Shown: in pieces, positions 7,400 to 15,367 of the stretch | How positions within the stretch are numbered: position 1 is the stretch's first letter | How the letters are laid out: each line of letters starts with the position of its first letter | Source of the DNA: Sphaerotilus microaerophilus | GTDB taxonomy: Bacteria > Pseudomonadota > Gammaproteobacteria > Burkholderiales > Burkholderiaceae_C | Length of the DNA stretch: 64,000 nt | Assembly (NCBI RefSeq): GCF_023734135.1 | Contig: NZ_AP025730.1 | Location: 1,178,001 to 1,242,000 of the forward strand | Direction: 5' to 3' | Program-made: the position numbers and the translations under genes | Notes under the pieces: model-generated | Told to the model about the DNA's origin: nothing | The model's input: the letters and a program-made list of their open reading frames with translations, nothing else | The model's database searches: none

Positions 7400-8175
7400 G
7401 CCTGTTCGTCCTCGCCGGTGCTGGCCTCGGCCGGATCGGCGGCAGTGCCTTCGTCGCTGGGAGGTGCGGCTGCGGAAGCGCTATCACTGCGCTGTTGTAG
7501 GCCGCGGCGCACGACGGGCGGCGCAAACTTCGAGCGGCGAGTGCCTTCGAGCACGTCCTGCGGCAGGTCGCCGAACTTCTCCAGCGCCGCCCGCGCTGCG
7601 GCGTTCTTGGCCGCGAAGTCGTCGCGGGTGCATCCCGAGTAGCGGTACTGCTGGGCCAGGCTGAACAGGCTGCGCAGCGTGTGGGCACCTTCGTTGAGCC
7701 AGCGCTCCAATGTCGAGCGATCGATCAGCGCGGTGTGATGGGCGAGGATCAGCTTGCGGGCGATGTCGTCATAGTCGGCCAGGAGATAGACCGCGGCAAA
7801 GCCAAGTTGCGCGTTCACGAACAAGGGGAGCTTCACCGGTTGCACGTTGAGGTTCTCGCCCAGGCTCAACGCCGCAGGCACGCCGGCCAATGCCTGGTCC
7901 ACCTGCTCGCGCAGCGATTGCAACGTGGTCTTGGCCTGGTCGAGCTTTTCCTCGATGCGCAACATCCACCAGTCGCTGTAGGGGTCGTCCTGCTCCGAGC
8001 CGCGCTTCATCTTGTTCATCACGGCGATGTAGCCGTTCAGGCCGACGATGCCGGGTCGCCCTTCGGTGGCGGCGCGGCCATGCCAGATGCGCGAGGCGTG
8101 GTGGGTGTGAAGCGTCAGCGACATCGCGCTGCGCAAAGAGCCGAGATTGAGTTGCAAAGGTTCGTTGGTTGCCAT
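7396..8175 (-). CDS. TIGR03761 family integrating conjugative element protein (259 aa)
   Basis: Belongs to the PFL_4669/TIGR03761 family, a marker of the ICE backbone. The start MATNEPLQLNLGSLRSAMSL at 8175 is preferred over the in-frame ATG at 8217 (MPILTAPF) because conserved sequence begins here; neither has a strong Shine-Dalgarno sequence. The body contains 'LHTHHASRIWHGR…GIVGLNGYI' and a long helical part with 'RYSGCTRDDFAAKNAAARAALEKFGDLP'. The tail is disordered and acidic (SASAAAPPSDEG…GEDEQA). It heads the TIGR03761-DUF3158-ssb unit, downstream of a 331-bp control region. Function unknown. Confidence 0.85.
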   Translation of the reverse strand: MATNEPLQLNLGSLRSAMSLTLHTHHASRIWHGRAATEGRPGIVGLNGYIAVMNKMKRGSEQDDPYSDWWMLRIEEKLDQAKTTLQSLREQVDQALAGVPAALSLGENLNVQPVKLPLFVNAQLGFAAVYLLADYDDIARKLILAHHTALIDRSTLERWLNEGAHTLRSLFSLAQQYRYSGCTRDDFAAKNAAARAALEKFGDLPQDVLEGTRRSKFAPPVVRRGLQQRSDSASAAAPPSDEGTAADPAEASTGEDEQA

Positions 8176-8292
8176 GGTGTCCGCTCGCTTGGGAAAAGGA
8201 GCGGTCAGGATCGGCATGCAGCGGAAGGCAGTCAGTCAACAAACCGAAATGAACTGGTCCCCGGTTGTCGTGGTGGTGGCGGCCCGCAATGC

Positions 8293-8332
8293 GAGCTATC
8301 CCCAGGGGATAGCTCCATCAAACGCCACAGAG
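8293..8332 (-). promoter_or_regulatory. Palindromic element, copy 2 of 3
   Basis: A perfect palindrome with 11-bp arms around A8304, core TATCCCCAGGGGATA (8297-8311). The flank to the right matches the left flank of copy 1 when read on the minus strand. It lies 118 bp before the ATG at 8175, inside the 331-bp gap 8176-8506. Apart from this and copy 3, I see no gene or clear sigma-70 promoter in that gap. Confidence 0.75.
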
Positions 8333-8438
8333 CGCTGCTCGCGCAGATGGTGGGTGCGCTCAGGAACCGGACGCTACTGCAGCACCGTGGACAGAAGCAC
8401 CCAGCCTGTGTCTTTCGGTGTTACGCCTTGCATCACAT

Positions 8439-8475
8439 CTATCCCCAGGGGATAGCTCTACTGACGGCCACGGGC
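8439..8475 (-). promoter_or_regulatory. Palindromic element, copy 3 of 3
   Basis: CTATCCCCAGGGGATAG (8439-8455) is a perfect 17-bp palindrome followed by the same flank as copy 2 (GCTCTACTGACGGCCAC). Its centre is 143 bp from that of copy 2, and it lies 51 bp past the stop of the STY4528-type gene. Paired copies suggest cooperative binding before the TIGR03761 operon. Confidence 0.75.
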
Positions 8476-8506
8476 GTCTGCTTCACGCCCTTGTCGCTCG
8501 TCGCGC

Positions 8507-9757
8507 TCAGCTACTGCGCAGAAGGTCGCGCAGCCGGTCGATGTGCTGCCGGGCTACCTCGGGCGGAACTACATTGCGCGGTGGCTCAGGCGGTGCATCT
8601 CGTGCAGGGGCAGGTGGCGGTGCTGACCCAGCTTGCCTGGCCCATGCGTTGAACTCGCCACGGATGGCACGTTGGATGATGCCGAACAGGTAGCCTGCCG
8701 GGTTGCGGATGGTGCTGCCACGACAGCGATCCGCCCATTCGTCCAGCACTGCCTGGCGTAGCGGGGCATCGACCTGCTGCAATGCCACCATGGCGCCGGC
8801 CTGCTGCTCTTCCTTCAAGTTGAGGAAGCGATCAGGCAGACGAACTCCCGGCATTGCGCGCACCTGCCCACGCTCACGCGCGGTAGTACGTACTTCATTA
8901 ATACGACTACTACGTACAGTACGGTCCTGCTTCGGATTCCGAAGAGCGCCGTCTGACGCGGGTTTCGGCCCTGCTTCGGAATCCGAAGAGGGCTGATCAG
9001 AATTCCGAAGAAGGCTCGGCGCCCCTTCTTCGGAATCGTGAACCGTGTCCTCCTGTGGATAACTCTCCTGCGACCCGATGCCCTGGCTTGCGAGGCGTTC
9101 GGCAAGGACCTGCAGCCGCGAGGGCAGCATGCGGCCAGACAGCAACGGGTCTTCGGCGATCTCCTTGAGCGTGTGCAAGCCCACGACCTGAACGGCCCTC
9201 GCCGAATGGCCCAGGGTGTGGCTGACGAGCTGCAAGTAGTCCGGGTCGAGCTGCATCGCCTCGAACGGGGTCAGGGGCTCGTCGTGCAGGACGTAGAGGT
9301 TGCCGAGGATGCGTCCGCTCTTGGGGTCGCGCCTGCGGCGCACGAGACTCAACCAGCGCGTCAGGCGCAACAGCGTCAGCGCCCGTGCCACGGTCTCGTG
9401 GGAGGCTTGTCCGGCGCAGGGCGTTGACGCGAGCCACGGGCGAAGTTGCTCATACGTCGGAAACGCAGTGACGCCATCCTCGTTGAGCATCATCCGGAAG
9501 ACTTGCCAGGCATTGCGTTCAAGTGGCGTCAGGCGTCGGTCGAGGAACAGCCGTCGCGGCACGCTCTCGTGCCGATTGCCACTGAACAGAAAACCGTCGC
9601 CAGTTGCGGGCACAGGAGACGTTGCGGATGCGGGAGCCGGCTCGGGCGCGGGCGGGCGAGGTTTCGGCGCAAGGTCGTTCAGTGCGCTGTCGAACAGATC
9701 AGCGAGGGCGACGGGGCCTTGGCGTGGTGCTCGTGGTGCAGCGTCGTCCACGGCCAT
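8507..9757 (-). CDS. STY4528-type ICE protein, possible replication initiator (416 aa)
   Basis: Resembles the STY4528 family of ICE and pathogenicity-island proteins. The N-terminus (about 1-55) is proline/alanine rich. Residues about 60-200 form a helical domain with 'RRLFLDRRLTPLERNAWQVFRMML', 'FPTYEQLRPWL' and 'SHETVARALTLLRLTRWLSLVRRRRDPKSGRILGNLY', which reads as a winged helix-turn-helix like that of plasmid replication initiators. Residues about 225-300 are a low-complexity linker with a repeated LRN motif. The C-terminal part ('NPAGYLFGIIQRAIRGEFNAWA') is helical. The linker-coding DNA carries origin-like repeats (see 8883-9062). The gene starts 3 bp after the DUF2857 stop. The initiator role is inference. 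Confidence 0.75.
   Translation of the reverse strand: MAVDDAAPRAPRQGPVALADLFDSALNDLAPKPRPPAPEPAPASATSPVPATGDGFLFSGNRHESVPRRLFLDRRLTPLERNAWQVFRMMLNEDGVTAFPTYEQLRPWLASTPCAGQASHETVARALTLLRLTRWLSLVRRRRDPKSGRILGNLYVLHDEPLTPFEAMQLDPDYLQLVSHTLGHSARAVQVVGLHTLKEIAEDPLLSGRMLPSRLQVLAERLASQGIGSQESYPQEDTVHDSEEGAPSLLRNSDQPSSDSEAGPKPASDGALRNPKQDRTVRSSRINEVRTTARERGQVRAMPGVRLPDRFLNLKEEQQAGAMVALQQVDAPLRQAVLDEWADRCRGSTIRNPAGYLFGIIQRAIRGEFNAWARQAGSAPPPAPARDAPPEPPRNVVPPEVARQHIDRLRDLLRSS
8883..9062 (-). other. Origin-like repeat cluster inside the STY4528-type gene
   Basis: Two 15-bp palindromes differ only at the centre: CTTCGGATTCCGAAG (8930-8944) and CTTCGGAATCCGAAG (8974-8988). A split inverted copy, TTCCGAAGAAGG (9003-9014) with CCTTCTTCGGAA (9024-9035), follows. 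A perfect DnaA-box match, TTATCCACA on the minus strand, is at 9054-9062. On the other side are GTACGTAC (8886-8893) and an AT-rich TTCATTAATA (8894-8903). Iteron-like repeats, a DnaA box and an AT-rich tract are the parts of a plasmid-type oriV. The DNA also codes for the protein's linker, so coding constraint alone is the alternative. Confidence 0.5.
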
Positions 9758-9760
9758 GAT

Positions 9761-10321
9761 TCAACCCAGTCCCTGATCGATCCAGTTCTTGATCGCAGCC
9801 CAGACCACCGACAGCGGCAGCTCCATGCCTTCGGCGAGGTCCATTGCCGCATCAAGAACCGAGGTCTCATCCTCCAGCTCGACGTTCCTGCTGCTGGTCA
9901 CGGCCTTCCAGCGCCGCCACAGCTCGGTGTCCTGCTCCTCGTCCAGAACCGGATGGCGCCCCTTGCGTTTGGGCAGGCCGAGAACTTCGCGCCGAAGTGC
10001 GACTTCCTGATGTGTCAGCCCGTAGAAGCGGCTCACCATTTCGGTACTGGCACCCAGGCGCAGCATGCGATCGACGGTGGCGATCTCCTTCTCCACGTCC
10101 TGCGCCTGTTTGAGCAATCGCCGGAGCACTTCCCGGTTCACCGAGACAGAGCACCAGGAGACGTTGGCATTGGCCAGCACGCTGATCAGCGCCGGATGCT
10201 TGAGCGCATCCAGCTCTTCCTCGCCGAACCCCATCGCCTTGCAGCGACGCAGTTGCCCGTTGCGTAGGTCGTAGAGTGCCTGCGCGATGACGGCCTGGTT
10301 GAGTGGGTTCGGTGCGGACAT
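9761..10321 (-). CDS. DUF2857 protein, FlhC-like ICE activator subunit candidate (186 aa)
   Basis: Carries the DUF2857 domain. It begins MSAPNPLNQAVIAQALYDLRNGQLRRCKAMGF, with a central helix-turn-helix-like stretch 'ATVDRMLRLGASTEMVSRFYGLTHQEVALRREVLGLPKRKGR'. In ICEclc a gene of this size and position, next to a ParB-domain gene, encodes the FlhC-like half (BisC) of an activator that turns on transfer competence. The same gene order here (alpA, parA, small gene, parB-like, DUF2857) makes that role likely, though I infer it from memory of that system rather than by alignment. It lies 15 bp after the parB-like gene. Confidence 0.75.
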   Translation of the reverse strand: MSAPNPLNQAVIAQALYDLRNGQLRRCKAMGFGEEELDALKHPALISVLANANVSWCSVSVNREVLRRLLKQAQDVEKEIATVDRMLRLGASTEMVSRFYGLTHQEVALRREVLGLPKRKGRHPVLDEEQDTELWRRWKAVTSSRNVELEDETSVLDAAMDLAEGMELPLSVVWAAIKNWIDQGLG

Positions 10322-10336
10322 GCAGGCCTCCCTCGC

Positions 10337-12001
10337 TCAGATCCCAGGACCGACAGCGCCGGCTTCCAGATCCAGCAGGCGCCGGGCCAGCCGCAGCAGA
10401 CGAAACAGCTTGACCAGCGCGGTGTCGCTCAATCGCCGGGCCCCGCCGTCACGACGTTGACCCTGGCCGTGCAACAGCGCTGGCAGGTCTGTGATGAGTT
10501 GCCCGCTGTCCAAGCCGACGCCGGCTGGCTGCTGACCGGCCAGGGAAACCAGTAGTGCGAGCACGGCGCGTGCGAGCGGCGACGAAGCCTGGGCTGGGGC
10601 ACGACACGTGAACCCGATGCCATCAGAACGATCCTCGACACACGCGTCCAGGTCGGCCTCGCCCGCGATCTCGCGCGCGAACTGCGCGATGTGGATGCGC
10701 AGGCGGTCGGGTGTGTCGAGGCCAGGGTCGATATACCAGATGTCCGAGATGGGATAGAGGCCACCGGCCTGCACGGGAATCGACTGCAAGACGTTGGCCG
10801 AGAAGTCGGGCGGCAGCGCATCGCCCAACTGGTCGGCGACCATGCGCTGGATGGACTGGAGCCGCTCCGTCGTGGGTGCCGGAGAGATGATGTGCTCGTC
10901 AAGCAGACCGCCATTCGCTGCCGCAGGGCTGGCTGCGGATGCCTCGCTCGGGGCCCCATCGTCCCGGGGCCTTGTCGGCGCGTCGGCAGAGTGGCCCGCA
11001 GAAGGTGCAGTTGTAGTGGGGGGCGGTGCCGGTTCGATCGGCGGCCGTGCGATGGCCCCAGGCTCGGGCAATGCCGGCGGCGCCGATGGCGGGGTTGGGT
11101 CGCTGACCAGGGCGCGGTGGCGGCTCTCGGATTCGGTCAGGTCCAAGGCGAGCACGTCGTAGTCGATGCCCAGCAGCTCGGACATCTGACCGATCAACTC
11201 GTCCTGCACACGCGGCGGCGAGAACTCGTCGGGCTGGACATCAAATTGCGACAGCGCCTCCAGAAAGAAGCTGTCGAAGTCCAGCGGCAGGGAGCGGCCT
11301 TTGGCATAGTGCTCCCACGTGCGTTCGCTGGCTTTGCGCATGACCGACAGCCGCTCGACCTGGTGGCGGCCGAGGCCCCCGTATAGGACGGTCGGGATCG
11401 CGGGCAGCAGGTAGCGCACCGCGTCAGCCATGCGGCTGATGTGCGACTGCTGGACTGGGAAGCCGTCGGCGGCCAGGCGGCGGGCCAGCTCGGACTGGCT
11501 CAGGGTGGTGCCGCTTTCAGCTTCATAGAACTCGCGGGCTTTCTCGACGCCCAGGGCGCGCTCGATGAACGTGAGGCCGCCGCGTAGTTCGTTCTCGGCG
11601 AGGTGCCCGGTCAGGGCGACGATCTCTCCGCGCGCAGGCCACGGCCGGAACAGGCACGATATGCGGAAGAAGCGTTCGTCCTTGGTCTCCGCCCAGAGTT
11701 CACGCAGGATCGCCAGCCTGGTGTTGCCGCCGTTGCGGATGATGTAGTGCGCCTCGCCAGGACGGCGTGTGATCGCTGGCGCCGCGTCCAGGCCGCGCTC
11801 TCGGATGGAGGCCTTGATTTCATCGTAGGCCGAGTTGCGCTTTTTGCGGGGGTCGTGGTCGTAGGGCCGCAACTGGTCCAGCGTCACGACCATCGGCGTG
11901 TCGGCGATCGGGTCGCTCAAGGCCGTGGCCGATGGCCCACTGCGCTCGAACCCGGCGGCAAGCAGCTTGCCGGCCATGTCCTGGGAGGTCATCTCAGCCA
12001 T
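10337..12001 (-). CDS. parB: ParB-domain protein of the ICE regulatory operon (554 aa)
   Basis: The N-terminal ParB/Srx-type domain is seen in 'VVTLDQLRPYDHDPRKKRN' (about 38-56) and 'IIRNGGNTRLAIL' (about 87-99). A helix-turn-helix region follows, 'TLSQSELARRLAADGFPVQQSHISRMADAVRYLLP'. The C-terminal half has a proline/alanine-rich spacer and a separate domain. Its length exceeds chromosomal ParB (about 290 aa) and suits the ICE family. The start MAEMTSQDMAG at 12001 overlaps the preceding small gene by 8 bp; an upstream in-frame ATG at 12160 lies within that gene. It may act with ParA in partition, or with the DUF2857 protein as the BisD-like activator half (inference). Confidence 0.85.
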   Translation of the reverse strand: MAEMTSQDMAGKLLAAGFERSGPSATALSDPIADTPMVVTLDQLRPYDHDPRKKRNSAYDEIKASIRERGLDAAPAITRRPGEAHYIIRNGGNTRLAILRELWAETKDERFFRISCLFRPWPARGEIVALTGHLAENELRGGLTFIERALGVEKAREFYEAESGTTLSQSELARRLAADGFPVQQSHISRMADAVRYLLPAIPTVLYGGLGRHQVERLSVMRKASERTWEHYAKGRSLPLDFDSFFLEALSQFDVQPDEFSPPRVQDELIGQMSELLGIDYDVLALDLTESESRHRALVSDPTPPSAPPALPEPGAIARPPIEPAPPPTTTAPSAGHSADAPTRPRDDGAPSEASAASPAAANGGLLDEHIISPAPTTERLQSIQRMVADQLGDALPPDFSANVLQSIPVQAGGLYPISDIWYIDPGLDTPDRLRIHIAQFAREIAGEADLDACVEDRSDGIGFTCRAPAQASSPLARAVLALLVSLAGQQPAGVGLDSGQLITDLPALLHGQGQRRDGGARRLSDTALVKLFRLLRLARRLLDLEAGAVGPGI

Positions 12002-12254
12002 GACCACATCCCTCGGCGTTGACGGCCCGGGCCATGCGGGCCTCGCGCTCGGCGCGGCGGATCTGTGCACGGGCGTTGAGATCCGCCCGGTAGTCGCTCG
12101 CTGTTGAGCTGGTGTAGATGGTGGCGCAGCCGGCCTTGGTGAACTTGAGGTGTCCGCCACGTGTGCGCTTGACGTGCCAACCTTCGCTCACAGCAAACTC
12201 GATCAGGGCGCGCAGCCGCTTGTGGCCACGGGCCAATTCATGTGCGTTCGCCAT
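11994..12254 (-). CDS. Small HicA-like protein between parA and parB (86 aa)
   Basis: A basic 86-aa protein whose centre, GWHVKRTRGGHLKF (25-38), has the G-W-x3-R-x2-GGH pattern of HicA mRNA-interferase folds, with His35 at the place of the HicA catalytic His. A long basic helix (about 55-78) follows. No HicB partner is adjacent. The start MANAHELARG at 12254 overlaps the parA end by 17 bp, and its stop overlaps the parB start, so the three are translationally coupled. It corresponds to the small 'shi'-like gene between parA and parB in ICEclc-type elements. Nucleic-acid binding is likely; toxin activity is uncertain. Confidence 0.7.
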   Translation of the reverse strand: MANAHELARGHKRLRALIEFAVSEGWHVKRTRGGHLKFTKAGCATIYTSSTASDYRADLNARAQIRRAEREARMARAVNAEGCGHG

Positions 12255-13113
12255 GCGACCTCCCGGTTTCAATAGAACGTGGAGGACGGCCGGAAACGTG
12301 GGCAAATCTGTCTTGCCATTGAGGGAACAATTCGCCAGCGAGCGCGCGCATGGTGTCGAGCGCGGCGGGCGCAACTCTGCCCGGCGGCTGGCGATGCTCG
12401 ACGCGATGCACCGGCAGGCCGCGGGTTGCGGCGCGCGGATAGGCCTCGATGGCCGGCACGTCGGTGCCCAGCACGCATATGCCGGCATGGTCCTGGAACA
12501 GGTCGCGCAGCGCCTGCTGGATCATCCGTGCATTCGCGGACACGGGGTGGACGCGATTGATGAGCAGGTGCAGGGATGGCGGTTCGATGCCGAGGTGCCG
12601 GTATGGCGCGATGTCCTCCAGCAACTGCATGGTGCCGCGTCGCAGTTCGCGGGCAGCGAGAATTTCCGGGGTCACGGGCGACAGCGCCAGGTCAGAGGCG
12701 AGCACCGCCATCTCCAACAGCACCGAGCGTGCACCCTGGGTGTCGATCAGCACCAGGTCATAAAGCGGCGCCAGCGCCGGCAGCAGGTGCCGCAGTCTCA
12801 GGCGTCCGTCTGGCGCGTGCAGTAGCAACGTGTTCAGTTCACCCCGGTGATCGTTCGAGAGCACCAGGTCCAGGCCCGCGATGATGGTGCGGGACACCAA
12901 CTGATCGAGGGCGCGTTCGTTGAACGCCAGCAACTCATAGATACCGCCGGCAGCGCGGTGTGCCAGCTCGTAATAGGACGACAAGGTCGGCTGCACGTCG
13001 AGATCGAGCAGCAGCACACGCAGCCCCGCGTCCGCGGCGAGGCCGCCGAGGTTGGCGGCCGTAGTCGTCTTGCCTACGCCGCCTTTCGTTGAAATGATGG
13101 ATACGACCTGCAT
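12238..13113 (-). CDS. parA: ParA-family partition ATPase (291 aa)
   Basis: A deviant Walker ATPase of the ParA/MinD superfamily. The P-loop STKGGVGKTTTAAN (8-21) has the signature lysine. 'VLLLDLDVQPTLSSYY' follows, where Asp-Leu-Asp-Val replaces the usual D-x-D-P-Q, and 'LVLIDTQGARSVLLE' is the Walker B region. It has no N-terminal DNA-binding domain, so it is a short ParA. ICE ParA proteins stabilise the excised element or are tied to its control operon. It lies 42 bp after alpA and overlaps the next gene. Confidence 0.92.
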   Translation of the reverse strand: MQVVSIISTKGGVGKTTTAANLGGLAADAGLRVLLLDLDVQPTLSSYYELAHRAAGGIYELLAFNERALDQLVSRTIIAGLDLVLSNDHRGELNTLLLHAPDGRLRLRHLLPALAPLYDLVLIDTQGARSVLLEMAVLASDLALSPVTPEILAARELRRGTMQLLEDIAPYRHLGIEPPSLHLLINRVHPVSANARMIQQALRDLFQDHAGICVLGTDVPAIEAYPRAATRGLPVHRVEHRQPPGRVAPAALDTMRALAGELFPQWQDRFAHVSGRPPRSIETGRSHGERT

Positions 13114-13155
13114 GGCGCTCTCCGTTTGGCGATGGGAAAATCGAGGGGGAGCGGG

Positions 13156-13368
13156 TCAGGTCCGGTTGTTGAGGCGTTCGGCGATCCACTGGTCGATCTC
13201 GACCGAATCCCAGCCCACGGCGCGCACGCCCAGGCGCAACGCCTGCGGAAACTGGCGCTTCTTCATCAGGTTGTAGATGTGGGCGCGTTTGAAGCCGGAC
13301 TTCGCTTCAACTTCATCGAGCCGCAGGATGCGGCGCTCGTGCGGTGGCAGTACAGGTATTTGCGACAT
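13156..13368 (-). CDS. alpA: AlpA-family excisionase/activator (70 aa)
   Basis: A small MerR-like winged-helix DNA-binding protein. 'RRILRLDEVEAKSGFKRAHIYNLMKKRQFPQALRLGVRAVGWDSVEIDQWIAERL' is the complete AlpA/phage-regulatory domain. The ATG at 13368 (MSQIPVLPP) has AGGAG eight bases upstream; a GTG three codons earlier is too close to that site. It is the first gene of the alpA-parA-small gene-parB-DUF2857 operon. In ICEclc the AlpA homologue works in the cascade that sets transfer competence. Two palindromes lie in its promoter region. Confidence 0.9.
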   Translation of the reverse strand: MSQIPVLPPHERRILRLDEVEAKSGFKRAHIYNLMKKRQFPQALRLGVRAVGWDSVEIDQWIAERLNNRT

Positions 13369-13411
13369 GGCGGTCACTCCTGAACGCTCAGTGGCGTTTG
13401 TTGGCGTGACC

Positions 13412-13455
13412 TCTATTCAATAGACATGGCTGCGGAAAAACATTGCAAATGCAAT
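13412..13455 (-). promoter_or_regulatory. alpA: Two operator-like palindromes before alpA
   Basis: TCTATTCAATAGA (13412-13424) is a perfect 13-bp palindrome. ATTGCAAATGCAAT (13442-13455) consists of exact 6-bp arms around AA. Both lie 45-90 bp upstream of the alpA start in an AT-richer 109-bp gap. Their place fits binding sites for the regulator of the alpA operon. No convincing -35/-10 pair with 16-18 bp spacing stands out. Confidence 0.6.
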
Positions 13456-13486
13456 CTCCGCGACTGCACATACAAGATGGAAGAAT

Positions 13487-14233
13487 TCACGCGGCTGCGC
13501 TACGGACATTCTTCCTGGCATTGGCGAACTTGCCGTTCAAGGTTCGCTCCGTGATGCCCATGGTGCCGCCATAGTGGGCGAGCAATGCGGTGACGATGGC
13601 CTCCTGCGTCTTGAAGCTGGAGTACGGCACGCCGGATGGGGATTGGCTCAGCATCAGCGTCAGCATGCCGCCGATGATGTTCAGGTATGTAGTTTCCGCC
13701 CGATCACTGATCACGCACTGCTTGGGAGCCAGCAGTACGGCGGACTGCTTTAGCAAGACTTCGTGTTGCTGTTGCAGTTCGCGCATCTCGCGTCGGCTAT
13801 GGTCCAGCGCGGCCTGCAGAGCCAGCCGTTCCAGCAGGATTGCCTGTCCTGTTTCGATGGTGATGAAGGGATGCACCATGCGCTCGCCCCGACTGAACAG
13901 AAATCCCGGCCGATGCTCGGGATAGTGGGTGCGCATCCACCGCTTCAGATCGACATGGCGGACGGTCAGATCGGGTGAACTCACCAGATCTGGGTCATTA
14001 AGCGTGATCCCGTTCTTGCCGAAGGGCAGTTCGGCGTTGAGGATACCGTCGTAGATGCGTTCCGAGTACAGCCGACACTCGTTCCATCGCGGGCAGTCCA
14101 ACATCTGCGGCAGACAACGCGGTGATGCGATCGATGCGACGATCACCGCCTCGTACCGCAACAACCCAGCCCACCGTATGGCAGCTTCGATGGGACGATA
14201 GAACACCTTTGATAGTGGTGGCTCCTTGTGCAT
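13487..14233 (-). CDS. Hypothetical ICE protein, outermost recognisable gene (248 aa)
   Basis: I do not recognise a characterised function. The start MHKEPPLSKVFYRPIEAAIRW at 14233 has GGAGACGAAAACATG; the frame is open to 14344 without further support. Visible features are a middle part 'GITLNDPDLVSSPDLTVRHVDLKRWMRTHYPEHRPGFLFSR', which resembles the DNA-adapter segments of ICE regulators. A coiled-coil-like helix follows (about 160-200), then a conserved C-terminal domain 'YLNIIGGMLTLMLSQ…FKTQEAIVTALLAHYGGTMGITERTLNGKFANA'. The C-terminal segment reads like a helix-turn-helix. It is probably an ICE regulatory or cargo gene, transcribed in the same direction as the alpA operon. Confidence 0.75.
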   Translation of the reverse strand: MHKEPPLSKVFYRPIEAAIRWAGLLRYEAVIVASIASPRCLPQMLDCPRWNECRLYSERIYDGILNAELPFGKNGITLNDPDLVSSPDLTVRHVDLKRWMRTHYPEHRPGFLFSRGERMVHPFITIETGQAILLERLALQAALDHSRREMRELQQQHEVLLKQSAVLLAPKQCVISDRAETTYLNIIGGMLTLMLSQSPSGVPYSSFKTQEAIVTALLAHYGGTMGITERTLNGKFANARKNVRSAAA

Positions 14234-14897
14234 GTTTTCGTCTCCTTTCGGAAGCGCTACGTCACCGGCTCCTTTCTTGCCCCGCCAAGGGGCTGTTGTG
14301 TCGTTATGCCTGTGGTTGATGCCTGGGGCGATGCCCTGGAACATGGACAGAAGAGATCATGGCACCCGTCACAGGTGGTTCTCTCTTGCTCGATGTGCAA
14401 GAATTGACCAGTTGCCGGCCCGTCGAGTAACAAGGAAGAAGCACGCTCGACAATGGCGCTCACGGTGCCAGCGTCATGGGGTGCGTCAAGCCCATCAAGA
14501 CCGATTCGATATGGTCTGATATCCCCACGGTTTCACAAGGCGCACGGGATTGCATCCGCTGCTCCACGTCTAGAGGGACTTGGAGAAATCCGCGCATGTC
14601 ATGCTTGTTTCGGCATCCTGATATATCGACATAGCATCTACGGGCTAAGCCACGCGGCTGGCTTCCACTGTGGGACAGCCGTCCTCGCATCGCTTCTCGG
14701 GATGCATTTCAGTTCCATCAAGCAGGCGGGGCGCTTACGACGCCCACAGCCAGCGACGGGGGCTATGTCGGCTTTGTCCAGCGCAGGTCGAATACCCAGG
14801 TCCTCTTCCGCTCGTCCCTTTTTTAGTGCGCTGACTTGGCGACGTCCAAGGTGATCTCGCCGTTCTGTTAAGAAGTGGACTTTGCCTGCCATGCTCG

Positions 14898-14906
14898 TGG
14901 TAAAAT
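14898..14906 (+). promoter_or_regulatory. Possible outward-facing extended -10 promoter
   Basis: TGGTAAAAT is a TGn extended -10 with a 5/6 TATAAT match on the plus strand, facing the ICE end and trpG. The hexamer 17 bp upstream (GACTTT) is poor as a -35. If active, it would read across the junction: into trpG when integrated, and into the opposite ICE end (normally the integrase gene) when circular. Confidence 0.35.
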
Positions 14907-15367
14907 ACCGAAGGTTTTATTGGAATTCCGTTCCTGTGCGCTCGGACTGGGTTCTAGCTTTTTAATTCAATACTTTGGTCTGACCATGACCCGTACTGCT
15001 TCGACCAACATCGCTCTGTGGTGGCGCTTCCAATAGGAAGCGGCATGTCGTTGCGGTCTTGACCGCACCTTGCCGCCGTACCGGCAGGCAAGGTTTCAAG
15101 AAGGCTTCCCGGCACGGCGGCTCCAAGATTTGAGGAGATTGCCCGATGCCCTTAGCATCCCAACCCCGTCGTCGAACTGATGCCCCGCGCGCTGCGCCGC
15201 CGTGGGGTACAAGCTTGCCCGTCTTGTCTGCGCACTTGTCCCAGCCATGCCGGCGCAAACGCTTCCTCGGCACACCGCGTTGGCGCACTCTGCGGCTTCA
15301 CTCAAAACCCGTTGCTACCCTGTGCCAGCACTTGCGTGCGCTTCCTCCATCGCAATCGATCGCCGAT

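Noticed and set aside
9054..9062. DnaA box taken as the chromosomal origin
   Set aside because: Only one box, inside an ICE gene, with no dnaA, dnaN or gidA nearby; at most an ICE origin.
14453..14854. Plus-strand 133-codon open frame near the ICE end
   Set aside because: No ribosome-binding site or domain; considered as an integrase or transposase remnant, but no such motif is visible.
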